A DNA stretch of 64,000 nt, taken from positions 1 to 64,000 of the forward strand of contig CACZJL010000003.1 in the NCBI GenBank assembly GCA_902781505.1, written 5' to 3'. The notes below the pieces were generated by a model. That model was not told where the DNA came from and did no database searches. It was given only the letters and a program-made list of their open reading frames with translations. Numbering within the stretch: the stretch's first letter is position 1; each line of letters starts with the position of its first letter. Source of the DNA: an uncultured Lachnospiraceae bacterium (GTDB lineage: Bacteria > Bacillota > Clostridia > Lachnospirales > Lachnospiraceae). Shown here in pieces: positions 8,455-15,955 of the stretch. The position numbers were made by a program, and so were the translations under genes.

Positions 8455-8703
8455 TTAACCTGCTAAGAATTCGCTTACGCCGGAAACAGCAGCTTCTGCG
8501 TCATTTCCTTCTGCAGTAACATTAACTTTCATACCCTGCTTTAAACCAAATGCCATAATCCCCATAAGACTCTTTGCATTGATATTCTTGCCTTCAGACT
8601 CAATTTCAATATGGCTGTCGTAACGACATGCTACCTGAACGAGTTCGGCTACAGGATTCTTATGTACCTTGCTGATGTCTTTCACCTCAACTGTACGTGT
8701 CAT
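8455..8703 (-). CDS. HPr family phosphocarrier-like protein
   Basis: An 82-residue protein of HPr length and pattern. The phosphorylatable histidine is present (H14 in KVHKNPVAELVQVA), and the regulatory serine equivalent is present at S45 (NAKSLMGIM). The arginine normally two residues after the histidine (HARPA in classical HPr) is replaced by Asn, and the glycine before the histidine is also changed. Classical HPr relays phosphate from enzyme I to sugar PTS permeases; the altered active site suggests a regulatory or non-PTS role. The ATG follows AGGTGGAG. A strong promoter with an inverted repeat lies upstream. Confidence 0.85.
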   Translation of the reverse strand: MTRTVEVKDISKVHKNPVAELVQVACRYDSHIEIESEGKNINAKSLMGIMAFGLKQGMKVNVTAEGNDAEAAVSGVSEFLAG

Positions 8704-8732
8704 GAGCTCTCCACCTCTTAATTAAAAATAGC

Positions 8733-8793
8733 TGTGATTTGATTCGTTTTCACAGTCCTTCCAAAATATAACTCAATCAAATCACATTGTCAA
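8733..8793 (-). promoter_or_regulatory. Promoter of HPr-like gene with inverted-repeat operator candidate
   Basis: On the minus strand TTGACA (8788-8793) and TATATT (8765-8770) are 17 bp apart. A perfect 12-bp inverted repeat, TGTGATTTGATT and AATCAAATCACA, has one arm in the -35/-10 spacer (8775-8786) and the other about 20 bp downstream of the -10 (8733-8744). One arm is not transcribed, so this fits a DNA operator better than an RNA hairpin. Confidence 0.65.
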
Positions 8794-9095
8794 ATTTGGT
8801 TTATCCCACGGACAAAAAGATGCGCAACCTGATTATCAAAAGTTTTACCGGTTTCAAAGTCTGTAAGCATTCTGTACAGGTTTTTATCTGCATCAGAAAG
8901 GGACTCATCCGACGCTGCACGAATTTTTTCAAGTACCGTTTCAAGGTCATCCCTTGATGTTACTTCAGCCACATCAATCCCGAGTTCACGGCAAATGTGT
9001 CCTGCTGCATACGCACATTCGTAATTTCCCGTCAGTGTAGCTTCCGGAAATCCTGATTTAATCTTCACTGCCTGAACAGTCAGATCTTCAATCAT
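8790..9095 (-). CDS. Unknown protein at the end of the trp operon
   Basis: A 101-residue soluble protein that I do not recognise. It is acidic and mostly helical by appearance, with two cysteines (about residues 27 and 35). It has no signal peptide, membrane segment or clear motif. Its ATG overlaps the 3' end of trpA by 8 bp and has an AGGAG ribosome site inside trpA, so it is translationally coupled to the tryptophan genes. The promoter for the next gene overlaps its stop. The coupling suggests a role tied to tryptophan or aromatic metabolism, but nothing in the sequence states which. Confidence 0.75.
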   Translation of the reverse strand: MIEDLTVQAVKIKSGFPEATLTGNYECAYAAGHICRELGIDVAEVTSRDDLETVLEKIRAASDESLSDADKNLYRMLTDFETGKTFDNQVAHLFVRGINQI

Positions 9096-9885
9096 TATTT
9101 AACTTCTCCTTAAAAGTTTTCACGTATTCACCGGCTACCTCAGGAGCAAAGTTATTTTCGTCCATAAGGCGGATGAAATGGGAGCCTACAATTGCTCCAT
9201 CTAACGCGTCCTTTAATGGTAACACATCTTCTGCTGTTTTAATACCAAATCCCATCATGACAGGAATCTTTGAAACGGCCTTTACACTTGAAAGATAATC
9301 ATGAATCTGCTTGCCAAAGTTCACATTCTTACCGGTTACACCCATGGAAGAAACGCAGTAAACGAAGCCTCTTGCTCCCTCTAAGAGATATGGAACACGG
9401 TCTGCAGAAATTGGAGAAACAAGCTGAATCAGGATTGGAGCTCCTTCTTCCTCATCAAGAACAGACTGCAAAGGCTGCTGCTCTTCCTTTGGAAGATCTG
9501 GGATAATCAGTCCGTCTACGCCTGCCTTTGCACAGGCCTTTACGAAGTTTTCAAGTCCCATGGAGAATACTGTGTTGTAGTACATCATGAATACGATTGG
9601 CATCTTCATGCCTTCTGCTCTTAACTTCTCCATCATTTCCAGAATCTGTGTAAGATTTGTGCCGTTTAAAATTGCTCTGTAGGAAGCATCCTGGATAACC
9701 GGACCATCTGCAATCGGATCGGAAAATGGGATTCCAACTTCACACACATCGAGTCCTGCTGCTTCTTCGGCCTTTAGAATCTTCGCTGTTGTATCAAGGT
9801 CAGGAAGTCCTGCTGTCATATAAGTAATAAAGGCTTTCTTTCCTTCCGCCTGTAATTCCTGCATCTTTTCTTCAATTCTGTTCAT
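9088..9885 (-). CDS. trpA: Tryptophan synthase alpha subunit
   Basis: A 265-residue TIM-barrel enzyme that cleaves indole-3-glycerol phosphate to indole, which is channelled to TrpB. The catalytic glutamate lies in VCEVGIPFSDPIADGP, and the catalytic Asp is in the PDLPKEE segment. The phosphate-binding FGIKTAEDV and GAIVGSHF segments are also present. The ATG at 9885 overlaps the trpB stop as ATGA; a GTG one codon earlier is a possible alternative. The length is normal. Confidence 0.97.
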   Translation of the reverse strand: MNRIEEKMQELQAEGKKAFITYMTAGLPDLDTTAKILKAEEAAGLDVCEVGIPFSDPIADGPVIQDASYRAILNGTNLTQILEMMEKLRAEGMKMPIVFMMYYNTVFSMGLENFVKACAKAGVDGLIIPDLPKEEQQPLQSVLDEEEGAPILIQLVSPISADRVPYLLEGARGFVYCVSSMGVTGKNVNFGKQIHDYLSSVKAVSKIPVMMGFGIKTAEDVLPLKDALDGAIVGSHFIRLMDENNFAPEVAGEYVKTFKEKLNND

Positions 9886-11066
9886 CACTTATTTGTCTCC
9901 TCTCCGTTTAAATACTTACGTACTGTATTGATATCCTTATCACCGCGGCCAGAGAGGCAAACGATAATAATCTGATCTTCCGTCATGTCTTTAGCTAACT
10001 TGCATGCACAAGCTACAGCATGAGCACTCTCGATTGCAGGGATGATACCCTCTTCTTTCGTCAGTTCAAGGAATGCATCCATGCACTCTTTATCTGTGAT
10101 ATTTGTGTAGGTTGCTCTGCCGCTGTCACGAAGATATGCATGCTCAGGACCAACACCGGGATAGTCAAGACCTGCGGAAATGGAATGTGCAAGCTCAATA
10201 TTGCCATTTTCATCCTGTAACAGATAAGTCTTCATGCCATGCAGAACGCCTGCCTTACCAAGTGCCATAGCTGCTGCATGCTTTCCTGTTTCAACACCAA
10301 GACCGCCGGCCTCAGCACCTACAAGCTTAACAGATGGCTCGTCGATGAACTCAGAGAACATGCCGATGGAGTTAGAACCACCGCCGACGCAGGCAACAAC
10401 ACAATCCGGAAGTCTGCCTTCCTTCTCAATAATCTGACGCTTTGCTTCTACGGAGATTACCTTTTGGAATTCTCTTACCATTTCAGGATATGGAGCAGGA
10501 CCTACAGCAGAACCGATGATGTAGAAGGTATCCTCTGCATGCTCAGACCAGTAACGGATTGCCGCATTTGTCGCATCCTTTAATGTTGAGGAACCTGTCG
10601 TAACAGATTCAACCTTAGCTCCAAGAAGATTCATACGGAATACATTTAAGGACTGTCTTTCGATATCCTCAGCACCCATGAATACGGTACATTCCATGCC
10701 AAAGAGGGCTGCACCGGTTGCTGTTGCAACACCGTGCTGACCTGCACCGGTTTCAGCAATAACCTTAGTCTTACCCATACGCTTTGCCAGTAAGATCTGA
10801 CCTAATACATTATTAATCTTGTGTGCACCTGTGTGATTCAGATCTTCTCTCTTTAAGTACATCTTTGTGCCGTACTTCTTAGAAAGCTTTTCAGCAAAGT
10901 ACAGAGGGGTCTCACGGCCGTCGTACTCCTTTAAATAATAGTTATACTGACGAATAAACTCAGGATCCGCAATTGCTTCTCTGAACGCCTTATCCAGCTC
11001 TGCTAACGGATTCATCAAACTCTCCGCTACGTACTGGCCACCAAATTCTCCATAATACTTACTCAT
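9885..11066 (-). CDS. trpB: Tryptophan synthase beta subunit
   Basis: A 393-residue PLP enzyme that joins indole and serine to make tryptophan. The PLP lysine is in [14 protein letters not shown], and the phosphate-binding loop [10 protein letters not shown] is present, as is the conserved start [12 protein letters not shown]. The ATG at 11066 has GGAG seven bases upstream; a TTG two codons earlier is less likely. It is separated from trpF by 49 bp and overlaps trpA by 3 bp, as expected for equimolar alpha-beta synthesis. Confidence 0.97.
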   Translation of the reverse strand: MSKYYGEFGGQYVAESLMNPLAELDKAFREAIADPEFIRQYNYYLKEYDGRETPLYFAEKLSKKYGTKMYLKREDLNHTGAHKINNVLGQILLAKRMGKTKVIAETGAGQHGVATATGAALFGMECTVFMGAEDIERQSLNVFRMNLLGAKVESVTTGSSTLKDATNAAIRYWSEHAEDTFYIIGSAVGPAPYPEMVREFQKVISVEAKRQIIEKEGRLPDCVVACVGGGSNSIGMFSEFIDEPSVKLVGAEAGGLGVETGKHAAAMALGKAGVLHGMKTYLLQDENGNIELAHSISAGLDYPGVGPEHAYLRDSGRATYTNITDKECMDAFLELTKEEGIIPAIESAHAVACACKLAKDMTEDQIIIVCLSGRGDKDINTVRKYLNGEETNK

Positions 11067-11115
11067 GCTCAATCTCCTTTATATCTTTTTCAACTGCAAA
11101 TGCGGCCCCCGCCTT

Positions 11116-11781
11116 TCAATGCATTTCAGTTTTTAGCCGCAATGTTAACGCTTCAATTTTTGCTTCTGATTTCTCAACCCTGCCTTCGATTTCCACCGAA
11201 GAGCTTACATCGATTACATCGGGTGAAAGGGCCTTTATTGCTTCCTTCACATTCCCTGCACCGATGCCTCCTGCAAGAAAGAAGAGCTTTCCCGCAGCCT
11301 TAATCTTTTTAACAATTTCTTCTGCTTCTTTCCAGGAAAATGCAACTCCGCTCCCGGGCTCCTTTGCATCAAGCAATATTCCTGCCACTTTTGTTTCATT
11401 TAAAAGCTCATCGAGTGCAGCTTCTGTCGCATCCTGATTGAATGCCCGGATGACCGGCAGGCTTGTTGTTTCGTAAACATCCTGTGCGAGTTCGCCGTGA
11501 ACCTGCAGATATTGAAAGCCTGCGGCTTCTATTGCCTCTACCTGCTCTTTATTCGGACTCACGGTCACCGCAACGGACTTAATTCCTTCCTGATTCAAAG
11601 CCTTTGCAATTTTCTCGCCCTTCGTAATCTCCTGATTTCGCTTTGATTTTGGAAAGAAAAGAACAACCCCGCCAAAATTAATGCCGTGCCGACTAAGCAT
11701 TGCCGCATCTTCTTCACGGCTGAGCCCGCATACTTTAATCAGCTGTCCACCGGCGCCGTGCTCTTTACTTTGACTCATCAT
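11116..11781 (-). CDS. trpF: Phosphoribosylanthranilate isomerase
   Basis: A protein of about 221 residues that converts phosphoribosylanthranilate to the carboxyphenylamino-deoxyribulose phosphate used by TrpC. It shows the catalytic cysteine motif IKVCGLSRE, the catalytic Asp in GILLDAKEPGSG, and the phosphate-binding LAGGIGAGNV segment. It overlaps the end of trpC by 17 bp. Two adjacent ATG codons could start translation; the second is better spaced from the AAGGA site. The stop lies 49 bp before trpB. Confidence 0.95.
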   Translation of the reverse strand: MMSQSKEHGAGGQLIKVCGLSREEDAAMLSRHGINFGGVVLFFPKSKRNQEITKGEKIAKALNQEGIKSVAVTVSPNKEQVEAIEAAGFQYLQVHGELAQDVYETTSLPVIRAFNQDATEAALDELLNETKVAGILLDAKEPGSGVAFSWKEAEEIVKKIKAAGKLFFLAGGIGAGNVKEAIKALSPDVIDVSSSVEIEGRVEKSEAKIEALTLRLKTEMH

Positions 11782-12583
11782 AGATTCCTTTCAGATGTGC
11801 AACCAGCTCTCCGGGATTGTCGCTTTCCATCAGTGCGGTACCGATTAACAGCGCGTCCGGATGTGCCTTGCTTACGCAGCGCAGGTCATCGTCTGTGATA
11901 ACTCCGCTTTCCGTAACGAACAGGCGTCTTGAACCATCCTTGCAGTTACTGAATCCGTTGTTTCTCATGCAGTTCGCAAGACGCTCTGTCGTATCAAGAT
12001 GAATCGTGAAATCCTTCAAGTTTCGGTTATTAACGCCTAAAATTTTCACATCCAGAGCCAGCATTCTGTCTAACTCTTCCTCATCATGAACTTCACATAA
12101 AACATCCATGCCAAGCGCATATGCCAGATCATAAAGATGCTTAAATGTGTCATCATCAAGAATTGCTGCAATCAAAAGAATGCAATCCGCACCTATCACC
12201 TTCGCTTCGTACACCTGATACGGATCAAAGATAAAATCTTTACGGATGATTGGGCGTTCACTGGTCTTTCTGATTTCCTTTAAGTAATCCACACTTCCGT
12301 TAAAGTGGTCTTCCTCTGTCAGACAGGAAATAGCGGATACCACCTTGTTGTACTGTCTGATTCTCTCTGTCAAATCCACCTTCACGGCCATTTCGCCGTG
12401 GCTCGGACTCTTTTTCTTAAATTCACCAATCACGGAAAGGCCATCCGCAGCAAGTGCATCGTAAAACGAAATACTCTTTCGCTCACACTCAAGTGCTTTG
12501 TTTTTCATTTTCTCATCAGAAACGAGTCTTTTCGCAGCCTCAAGGCGGACTTTCTTGTCTTCAACAATGGTGTCCAAAATCAT
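11765..12583 (-). CDS. trpC: Indole-3-glycerol phosphate synthase
   Basis: A 272-residue single-domain IGPS (not fused to TrpF), which closes the indole ring. Family motifs present are VIGEFKKKSPS (catalytic Lys), the IRKDFIFDPYQ segment, GVNNRNL and the FVTESGV segment. The start follows a very strong GGAGGG site. It begins only 12 bp after the trpG stop, so no trpD gene lies between the two as it does in many operons. Confidence 0.96.
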   Translation of the reverse strand: MILDTIVEDKKVRLEAAKRLVSDEKMKNKALECERKSISFYDALAADGLSVIGEFKKKSPSHGEMAVKVDLTERIRQYNKVVSAISCLTEEDHFNGSVDYLKEIRKTSERPIIRKDFIFDPYQVYEAKVIGADCILLIAAILDDDTFKHLYDLAYALGMDVLCEVHDEEELDRMLALDVKILGVNNRNLKDFTIHLDTTERLANCMRNNGFSNCKDGSRRLFVTESGVITDDDLRCVSKAHPDALLIGTALMESDNPGELVAHLKGIYDESK

Positions 12584-12595
12584 TTTGTGCCCTCC

Positions 12596-13168
12596 TTAAA
12601 ATCTGTGATTAACAAAATTTTCAATCATACGTTTGCCATGATCTGTGAAAACCGATTCCGGATGGAACTGCATTCCGAAAATCGGGTATTTCTTATGGCG
12701 AATCGCCATGATTTCGCCGTCATCCACGGCTCTTGCCGTCACTTCGAGGCAATCCGGCATCGTATCTTCCTTGATGGATAAGGAATGATATCTTGCAACG
12801 TTGATTCCATCCGGGATTCCGGTGAAGATTCCCTTCCCGTCGTGATGGATTTTGCTCTGCTTTCCATGCATAATGCGGCTCGCGTACGTTACCTCTGCGC
12901 CAAATGCATCTGCGATGCACTGATGTCCGAGGCAGATTCCAAGAATAGGAATTTTCCCGGCAAATGCCTTGATTGCCTCTACACAGATTCCTGCTTCGGC
13001 CGGGCTCTTCGGACCCGGTGAGATGACTAGCATGTCAGGACGAAGATTTTCCATGTCATTGATGGTTGTCTTGTCGTTTCTGATGACCTGCACATCCGGG
13101 TCAAAGGCCGATACGTACTGGCACAGGTTGTATGTAAATGAGTCGTAGTTATCAATCAAGAGAATCAT
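12596..13168 (-). CDS. trpG: Anthranilate synthase glutaminase subunit
   Basis: A 190-residue class I glutamine amidotransferase that supplies ammonia to TrpE. The catalytic triad is visible as C79 in LGICLGHQ and H169/E171 in FHPES. The length matches a stand-alone TrpG and leaves no room for a fused TrpD domain. The start overlaps the trpE stop as ATGA. In some bacteria this subunit also serves folate synthesis (PabA), but no pab genes are next to it here. Confidence 0.95.
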   Translation of the reverse strand: MILLIDNYDSFTYNLCQYVSAFDPDVQVIRNDKTTINDMENLRPDMLVISPGPKSPAEAGICVEAIKAFAGKIPILGICLGHQCIADAFGAEVTYASRIMHGKQSKIHHDGKGIFTGIPDGINVARYHSLSIKEDTMPDCLEVTARAVDDGEIMAIRHKKYPIFGMQFHPESVFTDHGKRMIENFVNHRF

Positions 13169-14616
13169 AAGTTCTTATCCTCCTTCTTCTCTAATGTCTT
13201 AGCCAATGCCTGTACTTTGTTGCAGCATTCCTGATATTCACTTTCCGGATTGGAATCGTTGACAATTCCGGCTCCGGCCTGAAGATATACTCTGTTTCCT
13301 TTTTTCACCATGGTTCTGATGGTGATGCAGAAATCCAGGTTGCCACCGAAATCTAAGTAGCCTGTCGCACCGCCATACAGACCGCGCTTTACGGATTCCA
13401 GTTCGTCGATGATTTCCATCGCGCGAATCTTTGGCGCTCCGGACAGGGTTCCTGCAGGAAGGAAGCTTGCAATTAAGTCAACCGGGTGAACTTCTGCCTT
13501 GCTCTTTCCTTCTACTAAGGACACGATATGCATGACATGGGAGTATTTCTTTACAACCATGAATTCTTTTAATTTTACAGAGGAAGTAAGGGAGACGCGG
13601 CCCATGTCATTTCTTGCCAGATCTACTAACATCGCATGCTCTGCGCGCTCCTTTTCATCTGCTAAAAGCTCAGCTTCCAGTCTTGCATCCTCTGCCGCAT
13701 CCTTGCCTCTTGGTCTCGTTCCTGCAATCGGGCAGGTGAACATGCGGTTATCGGTCTTTTTAACCAGCATTTCCGGTGAGCTTCCAATCACTTCAAATCC
13801 GGGGAAGTTGAAGTAGTAAAGATAAGGGGACGGATTGAGCACTCTTAATCTCTTATACAGGGAAAATCCGCTTTCTCCTGTTTCAAATGTCCATCTCTGC
13901 GAAAGCACTGTCTGGAAGATATGTCCTTCCTTGATGTAGTGCTTGATTTTCTCGATTTTCTTTGAGTACTGCTCTAAGGAATCGGATTCCTTAATCTTTG
14001 TAACAGTGAACTCCTCAGCCTCTGATTCGGTCTTCTCTTCGCCTGAAGCATTCGCTTTGTCGTCGCCTGCGGCGTTTGCACTCATTACCTTCTCAATTAA
14101 GGCTGCAGCCTTTTCCTTTGCCAGGTTAAGGCTTTCTGTATTTCCGTCTTCATAAAGTACAATTGCTGTTAATGTCTCGGCTCTGTGATCTACCGCAAGA
14201 CACTCAGTAACTAACATCAGCTGGATGGCGTCAATTCCGATTTCATCCGGGTTATCATCCGGAATTACCTCGGAATATCGAATAAAATCGTATCCAAAGC
14301 TTCCTACGAGACCACCATTAAATGGAGGTTCTGAGTTTTCTGTCACTACATCGTAGCGCGCACAGAACTTCTTTAATTCTTCCTTTGGATTTCCGGGAAG
14401 TACTTCCTTCTCACCGTTTTTGAACTCAATAACCAGCGAATCCCCTTCCGCGTGAATGTAGGCAGCAGGCTCATTTCCAAAGAATGTGAAACGACCTTCC
14501 TCTCTGTCGTTACTTTCCATTAAGAAACCTGTTTTTTCCTTACCCAGACGCTCAAAGAGCTGTACCGGTGTTTCTGTAACAATGCTGACTGTCTTTTTAA
14601 ATACTTTGTACTTCAT
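13165..14616 (-). CDS. trpE: Anthranilate synthase component I
   Basis: A 483-residue chorismate-using enzyme that makes anthranilate with TrpG. The N-terminal domain carries FLMES, matching the LLES-type tryptophan feedback site. The C-terminal half has the chorismate-binding motifs IAGTRPRGK, LVDLARNDMGRVS and AGAGIVNDSNPE. An acidic low-complexity linker (about residues 180-205) separates the two halves. The ATG at 14616 follows AAGGTCTAAC. It is the first gene of the operon, behind a T-box leader that reads tRNA-Trp. Confidence 0.96.
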   Translation of the reverse strand: MKYKVFKKTVSIVTETPVQLFERLGKEKTGFLMESNDREEGRFTFFGNEPAAYIHAEGDSLVIEFKNGEKEVLPGNPKEELKKFCARYDVVTENSEPPFNGGLVGSFGYDFIRYSEVIPDDNPDEIGIDAIQLMLVTECLAVDHRAETLTAIVLYEDGNTESLNLAKEKAAALIEKVMSANAAGDDKANASGEEKTESEAEEFTVTKIKESDSLEQYSKKIEKIKHYIKEGHIFQTVLSQRWTFETGESGFSLYKRLRVLNPSPYLYYFNFPGFEVIGSSPEMLVKKTDNRMFTCPIAGTRPRGKDAAEDARLEAELLADEKERAEHAMLVDLARNDMGRVSLTSSVKLKEFMVVKKYSHVMHIVSLVEGKSKAEVHPVDLIASFLPAGTLSGAPKIRAMEIIDELESVKRGLYGGATGYLDFGGNLDFCITIRTMVKKGNRVYLQAGAGIVNDSNPESEYQECCNKVQALAKTLEKKEDKNL

Positions 14617-14663
14617 GTTAGACCTTTCTAAAAGTCGCTTGTGTGAAGGATCCTCGCCAGGCA

Positions 14664-14788
14664 CGCGGTGCCCATTCGAAGGCCTTCGGCCTTCTCATGT
14701 CGCGCTGTCGCGCTATGCATCCATGCAAGGCCAGCCTTCTCGCCGTGCGAGCACGGCTCCCTGGCTGGCCTTGCATGGATGCGCACCG
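14664..14788. repeat. Composite palindromic element in the trp leader
   Basis: The element lies between the T-box terminator and trpE. Outer arms GCGGTGC (14664-14670) and GCACCGC (14782-14788) enclose two structures. The first is a 7-bp hairpin, GAAGGCC-TTC-GGCCTTC (14677-14693). The second is a perfect 20-bp inverted repeat (14716-14735 with 14762-14781), which itself contains GCCGTGC-GA-GCACGGC (14741-14756). A tandem GTCGCGCT pair lies between them. It is visibly more GC-rich than its surroundings. It resembles a small mobile palindrome or a structured RNA, not protein-coding sequence. Confidence 0.75.
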
Positions 14789-14801
14789 CTTGTAGTGAAC
14801 G

Positions 14802-14839
14802 CAAAAACGTCCCTGTCTGCGATTTTCACAGACAGGGAC
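14802..14839 (-). terminator. T-box terminator of trp leader
   Basis: A perfect 12-bp stem (14807-14818 with 14828-14839) is followed on the minus strand by a T run, immediately after the T-box sequence. Confidence 0.88.
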
Positions 14840-15095
14840 GATAGTTTCGTGGTGCCACCCTTCATTCCCGGGAATTTCCCGGCTCAATCAGATACATGAA
14901 ATTAAAATTTCAGATATCCTCCCTCTGTAACGTGAGGACACGTCCTAAAGCTAATCCTTAAGTAAGTTTCGCCAAGGCATCTCGCAAGACCATTCTTCAG
15001 TTCGTTCACTACCGGTTTCTCAGCCCCACCGGTTCTCTGTATGCTTCGTAAACTGAATACTCTTTTGTTCATCGACTTTTGTTTTTTTAATTCTA
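14802..15095 (-). promoter_or_regulatory. T-box leader, tRNA-Trp specificity
   Basis: On the minus strand the T-box GGTGGCACCACG sits at about 14848-14859, next to a terminator stem, CGTCCCTGTCTG with CAGACAGGGACG, that ends in TTTTTG. Upstream, the Stem I specifier region reads GAA-TGG-TCTTG, placing TGG (complement of 14990-14992) as the specifier codon for tryptophan. Uncharged tRNA-Trp would prevent termination and turn on trpE-A. Between the operon promoter and the HAD gene (15132-15265) I see no gene or clear element. Confidence 0.93.
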
Positions 15096-15102
15096 TGTAA
15101 GA

Positions 15103-15131
15103 ATAATAGCACTTACATTTTTACACGTCAA
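15103..15131 (-). promoter_or_regulatory. trp operon promoter
   Basis: On the minus strand TTGACG and TATTAT are separated by 17 bp, just upstream of the T-box leader. Confidence 0.68.
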
Positions 15132-15265
15132 GGCGGTAAAGCGTTAAATTTTTCTTTTTCGCACATCCTGTGCACCTGGTCAAATTCCATTTTTTTGGGG
15201 TATTTTACCCGTTATTTTTCCGATTTTGGCCCAAAGCAAAAATCATGATAAGTTAAGAGTGATTC

Positions 15266-15904
15266 TCAGAATAAATCTTTCAGTTCCTTAAATGTATGAA
15301 TAATCCCGTCATAGTCTTCAACCGATCCAAAGCCATAAGAAGCAAAGATGAACGGAATTCCGGCGTCAATCGCGGACTGTCTGTCGCCAGCGGTATCTCC
15401 GACGTAGACAGGATTCTTAAATCCGTTTCTTTCAATGACAATCTTGTTTGTTTCACCCTTTGTGGCCATTGTCTGGCCCCAGCAGGAGAAATCCTTAAAG
15501 TATTTTCCACAGTCATGCGCATGCAGGAAATCCTCAATATATCCGCATTGGCAGTTGCTGACAATGCACAGAGGAAGCTTTGAGGAAAGATATTCCAGTG
15601 TCTCCTTTAAGTCCGGATAAAGAATTCCGCCGCGATTGTAGAGTTGATGCACTTCGTATTCGCACATCTCTTCCATCAGTGCATCGCGGTCGGCCTTTTC
15701 AAGTTCCGGTACAATCGCATCCGCGATGTCATACATCGTCTTGCCAAACTGTGCTGACAGCTCTTCCTTTGAAAAAGGTCCTCTCTTCAGGCCTTTTTTC
15801 GCAAGTACTTCGTTCCAGGTATCACAAATCCCCTGGGACGCATCCCATAAGGTACCGTCAAGGTCAAAAATAATAGCATCTGCATCTTCAAATCTTTTCT
15901 TCAT
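15266..15904 (-). CDS. HAD family hydrolase, phosphoglycolate-phosphatase-like
   Basis: A 212-residue haloacid-dehalogenase fold phosphatase. Motif I is IIFDLDGTLWD, motif II is CIVSNCQ, and motif III/IV is VYVGDTAGDRQSA with the acidic metal ligands. The helical cap between motifs I and II is of the subclass used by phosphoglycolate and beta-phosphoglucomutase-like enzymes. The substrate is unknown. The ATG at 15904 has AAGAAGAG upstream; another ATG at 15940 is possible. It follows the TPR gene by about 50 bp, probably in the same unit. Confidence 0.88.
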   Translation of the reverse strand: MKKRFEDADAIIFDLDGTLWDASQGICDTWNEVLAKKGLKRGPFSKEELSAQFGKTMYDIADAIVPELEKADRDALMEEMCEYEVHQLYNRGGILYPDLKETLEYLSSKLPLCIVSNCQCGYIEDFLHAHDCGKYFKDFSCWGQTMATKGETNKIVIERNGFKNPVYVGDTAGDRQSAIDAGIPFIFASYGFGSVEDYDGIIHTFKELKDLF

Positions 15905-15955
15905 AAATCTCAACTCTTCTTTCAGTCGATTCGCATCCATTGCCTGACGACAGGC

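Noticed and set aside
14618..14887. 89-residue minus-strand frame across the trp leader
   Set aside because: It runs through the T-box and the palindrome and has no homology-like features; the structure is RNA/DNA-level.
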